64,000 bases of DNA, taken from SAR324 cluster bacterium REDSEA-S27_B3. Lineage in GTDB: Bacteria; SAR324; NAC60-12. Within the stretch, counting starts at the first letter, position 1. Each line of letters starts with the position of its first letter. Made by a program: the position numbers and the translations under genes. This document shows positions 8,618 through 17,662 of the stretch, one piece after another. The stretch lies in contig LUQO01000051.1 of NCBI GenBank assembly GCA_001627865.1, positions 1 to 64,000 on the forward strand. Reading direction: 5' to 3'. The notes below the pieces were generated by a model. The model worked only from the letters and a program-made list of their open reading frames with translations. It was not told the origin of the DNA and ran no database searches.

Positions 8618-9949
8618 TTAGTAACGATTCATATCAGGACGTCCAACAGTATGCTGGGATCCTGCCAACGGCACCTGGGCTAAGGCTGATGCTTCCATTG
8701 TCAGAGCAGCAAGGTCCTCGGGTTCCAGTGAATGAACATTTGTTTTGCCGCATGCACGAGCCATCATTTGACATTCAATTGCCAGACAATGCAGGAAGTT
8801 GTACACCCTCTCCGCAGCCTTGTCCGGATCAAGACGTTTGCGTAATTCAGGATCCTGTGTTGCGACCCCGACAGGACAACGACCGGTGTGACAGTGGTAA
8901 CAGTATCCAGCTTCTACACCCATTTCTTTTTCAAAGTCTGCTTCCGGAATTTCTTTATTGCAGTTTAATGCCATCATCGCGGAGTGACCTATAGCAACAG
9001 CATCTGCTCCCAAAGCAAGCGCTTTGGCCACGTCTGCTCCGTTTCGGATGCCACCGGCATAAACAAGAGAAATTTCTCCGGTTTTACCGAGATCATCAAA
9101 TGCTTTGCGAGCTTGTCGAATAGCAGCAATCCCGGGAACACCTGTTTCCTCAGTGGCCAGGTGAGGCCCTGCGCCTGTTGATCCTTCCATGCCATCAATG
9201 TAGATGCTGTCCGGATTTGTTTTTAATGCCATACGAACGTCATCATAAACACGCGCCGCACCAAGTTTGAGTTGAATTGGAATTTGGGCATCTGTCGCCT
9301 GGCGTATTTCCTCAATTTTCAAGGCAAGATCATCAGGGCCAAGCCAGTCCGGATGTCGTGCTGGTGATCTCTGATCAATTCCTGCCGGCAATGAACGCAT
9401 TTCTGCAACCTGATCAGTAACTTTCTGCCCCATCAAGTGTCCTCCCAATCCTACTTTACATCCCTGCCCGATAAAAAATTCGCAGGCATCGGCGAGACGC
9501 AGGTGATGCGGATTGAATCCGTAACGTGACTGGATGCACTGGTAGAGCCACTTGGACGAATATCGTCGCTCATCCGGAATCATTCCGCCTTCTCCGGAAC
9601 AGGTAGCTGTACCTGCCATTGTAGCACCGCGTGCCAGCGCCGTTTTTGCTTCATAACTAAGCGCGCCAAAGCTCATGCCGGTAATATAGATCGGTATGTC
9701 CAACACCAGCGGACGCTTTGCCTTGGGGCCGATGACTGTTTTAGTCAGACATTTTTCACGATAACCCTCGATCACAAAACGCGTCAATGTTCCGGGCAGG
9801 AAAGTCAGGTCATCCCAGGTTGGAATCTTTTTGAAGAGGGAAAAACCGCGCATGCGGTAGCGCCCCAATTCAGCTTTGATATGAATGTCGTCAATTACCT
9901 CGGGCTTGAAAATGAAACTCTGACCGAGGAGTGATTTACTTCTTGCCAT
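8618..9949 (-). CDS. FMN-binding glutamate synthase-like subunit, copy 1 (GlxD/MgsC-type)
   Basis: A 443-residue protein matching the FMN-binding synthase domain of glutamate synthase, as in N-methylglutamate synthase MgsC and rhizobial GlxD. Conserved segments include TGMSFGALSYEAKTALARGA near 89-108, the barrel loops LKLGAARVYDD and IYIDGMEGSTGAGP, and YAGGIRNGADVAKALALGADAVAIG. Near the end it keeps a cysteine cluster (Cys350, Cys353, Cys358, followed by PVGVATQ), at the site of the 3Fe-4S cluster of GltB, although the first spacing is shorter (C-x2-C-x4-C instead of C-x5-C-x4-C). Copy 2 at 19.3-20.6 kb has lost these cysteines. It acts with the GXGXG and amidotransferase genes encoded just upstream. 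Confidence 0.85.
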   Translation of the reverse strand: MARSKSLLGQSFIFKPEVIDDIHIKAELGRYRMRGFSLFKKIPTWDDLTFLPGTLTRFVIEGYREKCLTKTVIGPKAKRPLVLDIPIYITGMSFGALSYEAKTALARGATMAGTATCSGEGGMIPDERRYSSKWLYQCIQSRYGFNPHHLRLADACEFFIGQGCKVGLGGHLMGQKVTDQVAEMRSLPAGIDQRSPARHPDWLGPDDLALKIEEIRQATDAQIPIQLKLGAARVYDDVRMALKTNPDSIYIDGMEGSTGAGPHLATEETGVPGIAAIRQARKAFDDLGKTGEISLVYAGGIRNGADVAKALALGADAVAIGHSAMMALNCNKEIPEADFEKEMGVEAGYCYHCHTGRCPVGVATQDPELRKRLDPDKAAERVYNFLHCLAIECQMMARACGKTNVHSLEPEDLAALTMEASALAQVPLAGSQHTVGRPDMNRY

Positions 9950-9973
9950 AATATTCTCTCTAAATAATGAATG

Positions 9974-10813
9974 TCAGAGCACGATTTTCTTTTCACTCGG
10001 CTCCAGGTTGTCGTAGTTCCAAAGCTGTTTACCAGCTACAATTTTTTGTAAATTTGCTGCCCCATTTGGTGCTTCAAGTCCGTATAATGCAAGCTTACGA
10101 TCAATCCATGCTGCTTCAAGTTCAGTCATTTCTCCATGAACTGCATCTACCCCAAGCGAATTTATCTTGCCGCCAACATAGATGGTTCCATCATACATTG
10201 AATCACCTAGATTGGGGCCGGCGTCGCCAAGGACGATCATACGCCCACGCTGCATCATAAACCCGGAAAGGGTGCCGGTTCTTCCTCCGACAATAATGGT
10301 TCCGCCTTTCATGTCAATACCTGTACGTGAGCCAACATCACCTTTACAAACCAGATCGCCTCCACGAATCGCGGCTCCAAAAGTGGAGCCGGCGTTTTTC
10401 TCGACAACCAGTGTTCCTGACATCATATTTTCCGCGCAAGACCAGCCTACCCTGCCTGAAATGCGGATATTCGGGCCGTCAATCAAACCGCATCCGAAAT
10501 ATCCAAGACTGCCTTCAATGTCTAATCGGAGTCGGTTAAGAATACCAACACCTACTGAGTGCTTGGCCATCGGATTCTTCAATACAATATGACCGTGGTC
10601 CTCTTTCATCAATTCACGGATTTTCAAATTGATTTCCTTGTTATTTAAATCCTTTGCGTCAAATTCAGCTTTATTATTGAAATCTACTTCAAAGGCATTA
10701 TAGGGATAAAAAAAGTTTTCTCCTTCCTCTGCAGAAAAGAAAATCTGCTGAGTCCGCCCGCTAAGCTGTTCTGCATGTAAACCTGATTCAAATGATTTTT
10801 CTATCTTTGCCAT
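9974..10813 (-). CDS. GXGXG-domain glutamate synthase-like subunit, copy 1 (GlxC/MgsB-type)
   Basis: A 279-residue protein whose C-terminal two thirds form a right-handed beta-helix of repeated G-x-x-G-x-x-x-G turns (for example GYFGCGLIDGPNIRISGRVG and GVDAVHG), the structural domain at the C-terminus of GltB. Typical phrases are AENMMSGTLVV, GIDMKGGTIIVGG, SGFMMQRGRMIVLGDAG and GDSMYDGTIYVGG. The N-terminal 90 residues are longer than in copy 2. It overlaps the amidotransferase gene by 13 bp, indicating translational coupling. The family serves as scaffold in N-methylglutamate synthase and glutamate synthase complexes. Confidence 0.85.
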   Translation of the reverse strand: MAKIEKSFESGLHAEQLSGRTQQIFFSAEEGENFFYPYNAFEVDFNNKAEFDAKDLNNKEINLKIRELMKEDHGHIVLKNPMAKHSVGVGILNRLRLDIEGSLGYFGCGLIDGPNIRISGRVGWSCAENMMSGTLVVEKNAGSTFGAAIRGGDLVCKGDVGSRTGIDMKGGTIIVGGRTGTLSGFMMQRGRMIVLGDAGPNLGDSMYDGTIYVGGKINSLGVDAVHGEMTELEAAWIDRKLALYGLEAPNGAANLQKIVAGKQLWNYDNLEPSEKKIVL

Positions 10814-11736
10814 ACTCTCACCTCTCCTTCATACGGATCATACGTGTCAATTTCATGGGGAAAAATACTGCGAATGGCAACTTCTTCAGAGGCCAATGCC
10901 ACAAAATCTTCTGACTCATAAAGTACCATCGGTTTTGCTGCCATCAAGTCTTTGGCCATACCAAGTCTGTCGGATGTTGCGACTACATAAGTGAAGACTC
11001 CGTCTAATTCCTCCAGAGAATCATGCATTGCCTCTTCCAGATCAATTCCACGGTCCATTTTGTCAGCCAGGTAAACAGCAATCAGTTCCGAATCACAGTT
11101 TGACATGAACCTGTGTCCACGGTGTTCAAGTGCCCTTCTCCATCCCCAGTAATTTGTTAACTGGCCGTTGTGCACCACTGAAACATCATTAAAGGGATAA
11201 GCCCAATAAGGATGCGCAGATCGTATATCCACATCTGATTCGGTTGCCATTCTGGTATGTCCAATCGCGTGGCTGCCGTTAAAGGTTCCGAGGTTGTACT
11301 GTTCAGATACGACATCGGCATCTCCCAGATCCTTGATCAGTTCCAGACCTTCACCTAAAGACATTATTTCAACATTATCGATATCTTCGATATAATCTGC
11401 TACACGACGCATATCGCCGTCAAAATTAAAAGTGTAACGGAAAGCATATTCTGTTGCTTCTTCTTCTGTCAGTATTTCAACTCCCATTTCAATCAGGCGG
11501 CTGTTAACTAATGCCCGTCTATTCTTAATTTGCTGATGGATATCAAAGCCTTTACTGACATCTTCCTGTTCGGCAACTTTGAAGCGCATCACACACTGAT
11601 TTTCACCTGGGGAACCGTAAACGGCAAATCCGGTTGAATCAGGACCGCGATGTTTCAAGGATCTGAGCATGGAAGTCATCTCCTTCCCAATGTTTCCGGG
11701 ATTCCCCCGGCGGATTATTCCGGCAATTCCACACAT
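10801..11736 (-). CDS. Class II glutamine amidotransferase, copy 1 (GlxB/MgsA-type)
   Basis: A 311-residue N-terminal-nucleophile amidotransferase that would release ammonia or an amine from a gamma-glutamyl amide. It begins MCGIAGIIRRG, so Cys2 becomes the catalytic N-terminal cysteine after methionine removal. Other family landmarks are SLKHRGPDSTGFAVYG near 26-42, IGHTRMATESDV, VVHNGQLTNYWGWRRALEHRG and SNCDSELIAVYLAD. Its size matches the separate amidotransferase subunit of N-methylglutamate synthase rather than full-length GltB. It lies between the ligase gene and the GXGXG gene, in the same order as the second module. Confidence 0.85.
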   Translation of the reverse strand: MCGIAGIIRRGNPGNIGKEMTSMLRSLKHRGPDSTGFAVYGSPGENQCVMRFKVAEQEDVSKGFDIHQQIKNRRALVNSRLIEMGVEILTEEEATEYAFRYTFNFDGDMRRVADYIEDIDNVEIMSLGEGLELIKDLGDADVVSEQYNLGTFNGSHAIGHTRMATESDVDIRSAHPYWAYPFNDVSVVHNGQLTNYWGWRRALEHRGHRFMSNCDSELIAVYLADKMDRGIDLEEAMHDSLEELDGVFTYVVATSDRLGMAKDLMAAKPMVLYESEDFVALASEEVAIRSIFPHEIDTYDPYEGEVRVWQR

Positions 11737-11841
11737 AAATTATTCTCCTTTTCAAATTTCTAGTTTCAATGTGCATGTTTCAAGAAACTGGGCTTGCTAT
11801 TCCTGCCAACAGTCCTTGTCCCTTGCCGCTTGCAACCTTGT

Positions 11842-13308
11842 TTAAGGCAGACAATCCATATAAGTTTCCTGGTCCCATTCTGTGACTGTGTGCATGAATC
11901 TTTCCCACTCATCATTCTTGTACCAGTGGTATATCTTGTACATTTCATCAGGCATAGCGGACTTAATTACTTCGTCGTTGGCAAGTCTGTCAAGTGCTTC
12001 TCCCAGTGACATTGGAAGTTTCTTAACCTGCTTGCCTGCTTCCAAAGCCTGGTAAATGTTGCGATTTTCAGGCTCACCCGGATCAATATCGTTGTCAATA
12101 CCATCCTCAAATGACTTCAGCAATGCTGCTCCCATCAGGTATGGGTTGACCATTGAATCAACAGACCGATACTCAAATCGTCCTGGCGCAGAAATTCGCA
12201 GACCGGTGGTTCGGTTTTGATATCCCCAGTCAGCAAAAACCGGTGCCCAGAATCCGGTATCCCATAGACGACGGTATGAATTCACGGTGGAACTTCCTAT
12301 AGCAGTCAACGCACCAAGGTGAGTTACAATACCTCCTACACACTGCAGACCGACTTTGCCGGGCATTTGTGGGTCATCTGTATCCGGCATAAAAGTGTTT
12401 TCCCCGCCGGAGCGATAAGTGAATACATCATCCATTCCCGGAAGAACATCGTTGTGAAGTTTGTTCAAACTCTCGCTGCCACCTTTCCAAAGTGAAATGT
12501 TAGTATGACATCCTGAAGCTGAAACTCCCATGAAGGGCTTTGTCATGAAGCAGGCGATCAGATTGTTTTCACGAGCAACCTGTTTACATATCTGGCGATA
12601 GGTAGCAAGCCTGTCTGAATTACGTAACACATCATCGAATGTCCAGTTTAACTCTAACTGACCGGGCGCGTCCTCATGGTCACCCTGAATCATATCAAGT
12701 CCCATTGCGTGGCAATACTCAATTACCTGCATGAACACAGGACGTAAAGACTCGAACTGATCAATATGGTAGCAGTATGGTTCCGAAAAACCCCCATCAG
12801 GCTTGCCGTCTTCACCTCGCTTGAGCCACATCATTTCCGGTTCTGTTCCTACTCGGAAATCCATTTTGTATTTGTCCTGAAACTCCTTGTGGAAGCGCTT
12901 GAGGTTGCCTCTGCAGTCTGAAGTCAATGCTCCTCCAGGATTCTCCCGCTCTTCACGGTTCCGGAAACACACACAGAATACTCGTGCCACCCGCTTATCC
13001 CAAGGAAGCTGACAAAAAGTTTCCGGATCAGGAATGCCCACCAGTTCCATTGCTTCCGGACCATATCCTATGTAATCACCATGTCGGTCTGTAAAAAGGT
13101 TGGCCGTGGAGCCATACACCAGCTGGAACCCCCGTTCAGCAGTACGTTCCCAGTGGTCAGCAGGAATTCCTTTACCTACAATCCGGCCGGTGACTGAAAT
13201 AAATTGATAATAAATATATGTGATTCCAAGCTCTTTAATTTTGGAACGAACTTGCTTTACCAGTTCATCTCTACCTTCTGCGCTTACATAAGCTTCTAAA
13301 TCTGTCAT
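11842..13308 (-). CDS. Glutamine synthetase-family ligase, divergent copy 1
   Basis: A 488-residue member of the glutamine synthetase family, which forms gamma-glutamyl amides from glutamate, ATP and ammonia or an amine. Visible family motifs are the first metal-binding E-P-E near residue 160, HEDAPGQLELNW near 227-238, and a late arginine cluster with NRTTGLRIS and FEYRSVDSMVNPYL. The glutamate/metal motif is altered: the usual N-G-x-G-x-H-x-H is SASGCHTN near 261-268, keeping the first histidine but lacking the asparagine-glycine pair and the second histidine. It is about 50 residues longer than copy 2. An acceptor or donor other than simple glutamate plus ammonia is possible. Confidence 0.8.
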   Translation of the reverse strand: MTDLEAYVSAEGRDELVKQVRSKIKELGITYIYYQFISVTGRIVGKGIPADHWERTAERGFQLVYGSTANLFTDRHGDYIGYGPEAMELVGIPDPETFCQLPWDKRVARVFCVCFRNREERENPGGALTSDCRGNLKRFHKEFQDKYKMDFRVGTEPEMMWLKRGEDGKPDGGFSEPYCYHIDQFESLRPVFMQVIEYCHAMGLDMIQGDHEDAPGQLELNWTFDDVLRNSDRLATYRQICKQVARENNLIACFMTKPFMGVSASGCHTNISLWKGGSESLNKLHNDVLPGMDDVFTYRSGGENTFMPDTDDPQMPGKVGLQCVGGIVTHLGALTAIGSSTVNSYRRLWDTGFWAPVFADWGYQNRTTGLRISAPGRFEYRSVDSMVNPYLMGAALLKSFEDGIDNDIDPGEPENRNIYQALEAGKQVKKLPMSLGEALDRLANDEVIKSAMPDEMYKIYHWYKNDEWERFMHTVTEWDQETYMDCLP

Positions 13309-13484
13309 GCTATCTCCTTTTATTATAAAGTTGTTATCGGTATCTTTTTGTTTACAAAAACACCGGATTAATTAAGGCCAAAAAATTAAAAAATCTATTC
13401 AGCCATTTTCAGCAAAACTGCCAAAACTGTCACATCTTTCTGTATTGCAGAAGTGTGTGAGTCTATTTTCAACATTTCAAAAAG

Positions 13485-15836
13485 TCAAGAGCGCGGTTTA
13501 AGTTTCTCAGGATCATAAAACGGAAACGGTACAACCATGGCCGGAATACGCTTCTGGTGGCCATCAAGTTTACCCACCTGAACCTCTGTCCCAACTTCTG
13601 AACTTGTAACATCAATCCTGCAAAGCGCGATGTTCTTGCGCAGAATCGGTGAACGCATACCGCTGGTAATAACGCCAACCTGCCCGCGCCCAACATGAAC
13701 ACAGTCACCATGCGCCGCCGGTTCATTGCCTTCAAGCTCAAGTCCCACAAGTTTACGTTGTGGATTAGCCTTTCTGTTGATAAGCACTTCCCTGCCTACA
13801 AAGTCATCTTCCTTTGTTTTCAGCGGCACGGTGAACCCTACACCGGATTCAAAGGGATCTGTCTCGTCACTGAATTCGTATCCGGCAAAAACAAGCCCTG
13901 ATTCTATACGAAGTAAATCGAGAGCATCCAAACCTAACGGAAGCATTCCGTGTGGTTGTCCTGCTTCCCAAATAGCATCCCATACTTCCGGAGCATCATT
14001 TGGATGGCACCAGACTTCATAACCTAGTTCTCCGGTATAGCCTGTGCGGGAAACCATAATTGGGATCCCGTTCAAATCTCCAATCCGACCGATTGTGAAA
14101 CGGAACCATCCGATTTCTTCCAGTTTTGGCTGAGTGGGCGGTGTCCAGACAACTTCCTTGAGAATTTCACGACTCTTTGGTCCCTGTACTGCTATATTAT
14201 GTATTTGATCAGTAGAGGATTTAACCCATACTTTCAGTCCCAATTTGTTTGCCTGTTCCCTGAGCCATACCCCTCCATAGTCATCTCCGCCGATCCAGCG
14301 AAAATTATCCTGGCAAAGTCTCAACAAAGTACCGTCATCCATCATTCCGCCATGAGGGTAGCACATGGAAGAATAGACAACTTGTCCAACAGCCAGCTTA
14401 CGGACGTTTCTTGTCAACGTCCATTGCATGAGCGCTTCAGCGTCGGGACCTAGTATTTCAAATTTCCTCAAGGGAGAGAGATCTGTTACAATCGCTCTTT
14501 CACGGCAGGCATAATACTCATCTACTGCCCCATTATTTCGGTAGCATGTCGGCAGCCAGTACCCCCGATATTCAGTAAAGTTACGCGTTAGAGCCGATGT
14601 ACGGGGGTGAAATGCGGTCTCCTGTGTTAATTTTGCGTCGGAATCTGGAGTCATTCTGGTTGTAATTGCTTTGGTGAATTTGTTTTTTTCCGGATAAATC
14701 CGGACGTGAATATCGGTTGGTTTCCAGGCATTGGCAGGGCTTGTGTCATCCGGGCATGCTGAAGAAACACAGACCAGATCAGTTTGTGCCTGCAAAAGCA
14801 CATAGTCACCGGGACGTGACCACGGTTCATCACTGTAAAGCACGTTGTGATCATCAATTCCGGTATTGAAGAAAAAATTGGCAGCAGCCCAGCCTTTGCG
14901 TGAGGCAATTTCAAATGGTTTCAGTGCAGTGTTAAAATTATCAGAGCAGTTCGCGTGGCCGAAATATCCCATATCCTCATAATATTTCGCGGAACATGCC
15001 AGACCAAAAGTATCATGCCGTCCAACTGTATCACGAATTACTTCCACCAGCGGCTGCATATCGACATCATAATATTTAGAGAAAAGTCCGGGGCCGGGAT
15101 AGCCATATCCCATTAAGGTGCGTGTGGTAGTAACATCCAATCCCCGCTCAATACCATCATCCAGTTTTCGCCTGTCAAACGCCTGAAAGTCTGAACATTC
15201 CCTGCCCATCACATCTATCACCTGAATAAACTCACCCGCCTTTACTTCATAAGCCTGCGCGGTGCAGGCATCAATGCGGAAATCAAGTCGAGCATCAGCT
15301 AGTGGTTCCGGCAATTCAATTTCAGCTTCCTCCATAGCGGAAGCTCTTTTTACGAAAACAAGCAGATCAGTCGGAGGTAAAGTCTCACCTTCCACATTCA
15401 TCAAATTTCCCGGTGCCGCGATGGCACATGTAGCACGAGATGTGACCAGAAAGCTGATTTCTTCTCTGGCAGAGGAATCGGGGACAAAAAGCGTTGCCGC
15501 TTTCGCTGACGCCAGATCAAGTCCTCTGTTTTCCAAACCCTGACGGACACGGCGTGCGCTGTCTGATTCTCCTGCAAGAATTTTTCGCATTCCATCAGCA
15601 GGCCTGGATTTGGTAATTCCAAGCAATGAAGGATCACCTTTACCCTCAGGAGTGAATGGAACAACCTCTGCCAGCTGGCCGCCCTCAGGATCATGAACCA
15701 CCAGTTCATCATCAGCATGAAGCTCAATTACTATTACTCCACATGCAGGAACCCTGTAACGCTCCTGTACCGGATCCAACTGCCAGAGTCCGGGCTCCAA
15801 TATGCTGAAGGTAGTTTTAATCTTCTCTTGTTCCAT
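13485..15836 (-). CDS. DUF1989-aminomethyltransferase (GcvT) fusion protein
   Basis: A 783-residue fusion, first gene of the minus-strand module. Residues about 1-180 form a region that itself resembles a weak DUF1989 half (ACGVIVIELHADDELVVHD). Residues about 188-395 form a clear DUF1989/urea-carboxylase-associated domain, with FIQVIDVMGRECSDFQ, a Cys-containing ANCSDNF and SACPDDTSPAN. Residues about 405-775 match the glycine-cleavage T-protein (GcvT) fold, with FEILGPDAEAL, SRTGYTGELGYEVWCH, GLDALDLLRIESG and a C-terminal GcvT barrel. GcvT-type domains move one-carbon units from aminomethyl or N-methyl groups to tetrahydrofolate. It may demethylate an N-methyl compound supplied by this locus. 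Confidence 0.8.
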   Translation of the reverse strand: MEQEKIKTTFSILEPGLWQLDPVQERYRVPACGVIVIELHADDELVVHDPEGGQLAEVVPFTPEGKGDPSLLGITKSRPADGMRKILAGESDSARRVRQGLENRGLDLASAKAATLFVPDSSAREEISFLVTSRATCAIAAPGNLMNVEGETLPPTDLLVFVKRASAMEEAEIELPEPLADARLDFRIDACTAQAYEVKAGEFIQVIDVMGRECSDFQAFDRRKLDDGIERGLDVTTTRTLMGYGYPGPGLFSKYYDVDMQPLVEVIRDTVGRHDTFGLACSAKYYEDMGYFGHANCSDNFNTALKPFEIASRKGWAAANFFFNTGIDDHNVLYSDEPWSRPGDYVLLQAQTDLVCVSSACPDDTSPANAWKPTDIHVRIYPEKNKFTKAITTRMTPDSDAKLTQETAFHPRTSALTRNFTEYRGYWLPTCYRNNGAVDEYYACRERAIVTDLSPLRKFEILGPDAEALMQWTLTRNVRKLAVGQVVYSSMCYPHGGMMDDGTLLRLCQDNFRWIGGDDYGGVWLREQANKLGLKVWVKSSTDQIHNIAVQGPKSREILKEVVWTPPTQPKLEEIGWFRFTIGRIGDLNGIPIMVSRTGYTGELGYEVWCHPNDAPEVWDAIWEAGQPHGMLPLGLDALDLLRIESGLVFAGYEFSDETDPFESGVGFTVPLKTKEDDFVGREVLINRKANPQRKLVGLELEGNEPAAHGDCVHVGRGQVGVITSGMRSPILRKNIALCRIDVTSSEVGTEVQVGKLDGHQKRIPAMVVPFPFYDPEKLKPRS

Positions 15837-16326
15837 GTTTAAAATGCCGTATGCTGATGCAGAATATTATCCGTATTTCAGTTATGTTAGTGTTATTTGT
15901 CGAAAAATAATAAATTATTGCTAAGAATTTGGCAACACTCAAAAAGATAGTGGACACATTTCTTATGAGTGGCATAAAACTACTCAGATGGGTGGTGTTA
16001 AGATATTTTATTAGTACAATTATTTGCAGATGATCCTCTTAGAAATTGTTTATCATTGAATTATTTTTTCAAATTCAGGCCAGTACACTTTGACAAAATT
16101 TCTGCTTTAAGACAAAAAACAGCATAATAAAATCTTGCCATTCGAGCTTCTGCTAAGTACTATCTGATTGCTGTTTGCCTCTATTAGGATCTCATAAATA
16201 ATCCATGTATAGACTCAATCATCAATAAAGCTAAGAGGCATCTATTTATTCATTCTGTAGTATAAAGTCGGCAAGCAGCTTTCAATTTAGCGGAATTAAA
16301 TTCCATCAATCAACCAGAGAGGGTAT
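15837..16326. promoter_or_regulatory. 490-bp divergent control region between the two ligase-synthase modules
   Basis: An AT-rich stretch between the starts of two divergent operons with the same ligase-amidotransferase-GXGXG-FMN order. No coding sequence, tRNA or convincing riboswitch fold was found. The plus-strand ligase start is preceded by GAGAGGG. A TTGACA at 16090-16095 has no well-spaced -10. The position implies that both modules could be co-regulated from here. Confidence 0.4.
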
Positions 16327-17634
16327 ATGAGCAATAATCTTGCAGATGCATCAAAGGAAAAAGGCATCAGATATTTTTTAATAAGTTTTACTGACTTGTT
16401 CGGAGTGGTGCGCTCCAAGCTTGTTCCCGCTGCGGCAATTACTGGTATGCAGAAAGACGGCGCCGGATTCGCCGGATTCGCCGCACATCTTGACATGACA
16501 CCTGCAGATGCAGATATGTTTGGGCTACCTGATTCAGAAAAATTGATTCAGCTGCCGTGGAAGCCCGAAGTCGGCTGGCTGCCCAGTGATATCTATCTTG
16601 ACGGAAAAATCGTTGAACATGGACCGCGGACTGTTCTTAAAAAAGTTCTGGCTGACGCTGAAGCAAAAGGCTATCTGGTAAATACCGGAGTTGAATGTGA
16701 ATACTTTGTGCTCACCTCAGAAGGAACAGCAGTTTCTGATGCTGCTGATATTCAGCCCAAACCATGTTATGACCAGCAGGCTTTAATGAGACGTTATGAC
16801 CTGATTGCTGAAATCTGTGACTATATGCAGACACTTGGCTGGGCGCCTTATCAAAACGATCACGAAGATGCTAACGGTCAGTTTGAAATGAACTGGGATT
16901 ATTCTGATGCTCTCACAACAGCTGACAGACATACTTTTTTCAAGTACATGGTTAAGACTGTAGCGGAATGTCATGGTTTCAGGGCCACCTTTATGCCTAA
17001 GCCATTGCCTACGCTTACCGGAAACGGCTGTCACGCTCATGTTTCTGTCTGGAGCAGGGATGGGGAAACCAATCTGATGGAAGATAAACATGGTGAACTT
17101 GGCCTGTCTGAACTGGCTTATCACTTCATCGGAGGTTTGTTAAAGCATGCCGCAAGTATAGCTGCTGTTACCAACCCTGTAGTTAACAGCTACAAGCGCA
17201 TCAATGCACCACGGACTACTTCCGGCGCGACCTGGTCACCCAACACAGTCACCTATTCCGGGAATAACCGTACCCACATGATAAGAATTCCGGATTCTGA
17301 CCGGATAGAGGTGCGACTGGCTGACGGCGCGGCTAATCCATATCTGCTGCAGGCAGTGTTGATTGGAGCCGGACTTTGGGGTGTAGAAAATAAAACTGAC
17401 CCCGGAAAGCGGCTGGACATTGATATGTATGCTGAGGGACATAAAGTCAGAAATGCTCCTAAACTGCCTCTGAACCTGCTGGATGCCCTGCGTGGATTTA
17501 AGCAGAACAAGACCTTGAGAGAATTACTGGGTGCTGAGTTTGCTGATTCTTATTTCAAACTAAAACTGGATGAGTGGGACCAGTACATGCAGCACTTTTC
17601 TGAGTGGGAACGAAAAAACGCCCTGGATGTTTGA
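16327..17634 (+). CDS. Type III glutamine synthetase / gamma-glutamylmethylamide synthetase-like ligase, copy 2
   Basis: A 435-residue glutamine synthetase-family protein of the GlnT/GmaS type. It has all the standard motifs: GVECEYF near 120, HEDANGQFEMNWDYSDALT near 178-196, MPKP followed by LTGNGCHAHVSVW near 229-241, and NNRTHMIRIPDSDRIEVRLADGAANPYLLQAV near 315-346. Family length is about 435. In methylamine users this enzyme makes gamma-glutamylmethylamide from glutamate, ATP and methylamine; the related GlnT makes glutamine. Sequence alone does not separate the two. It is the first gene of the plus-strand module, with the amidotransferase 28 bp downstream. Confidence 0.8.
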   Translation: MSNNLADASKEKGIRYFLISFTDLFGVVRSKLVPAAAITGMQKDGAGFAGFAAHLDMTPADADMFGLPDSEKLIQLPWKPEVGWLPSDIYLDGKIVEHGPRTVLKKVLADAEAKGYLVNTGVECEYFVLTSEGTAVSDAADIQPKPCYDQQALMRRYDLIAEICDYMQTLGWAPYQNDHEDANGQFEMNWDYSDALTTADRHTFFKYMVKTVAECHGFRATFMPKPLPTLTGNGCHAHVSVWSRDGETNLMEDKHGELGLSELAYHFIGGLLKHAASIAAVTNPVVNSYKRINAPRTTSGATWSPNTVTYSGNNRTHMIRIPDSDRIEVRLADGAANPYLLQAVLIGAGLWGVENKTDPGKRLDIDMYAEGHKVRNAPKLPLNLLDALRGFKQNKTLRELLGAEFADSYFKLKLDEWDQYMQHFSEWERKNALDV

Positions 17635-17662
17635 AAATTTCTTATTTCAAAATAATTAGCCG

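Noticed and set aside
15940-15970. TAGTGGACACATTTC, reminiscent of insertion-sequence ends
   Set aside because: No transposase fragment, no matching opposite end and no target duplication were found.
15837-16326. Possible glycine riboswitch or sigma-54 promoter in the divergent region
   Set aside because: No conserved riboswitch core was recognised and no GG-N10-GC pair with correct spacing was found.
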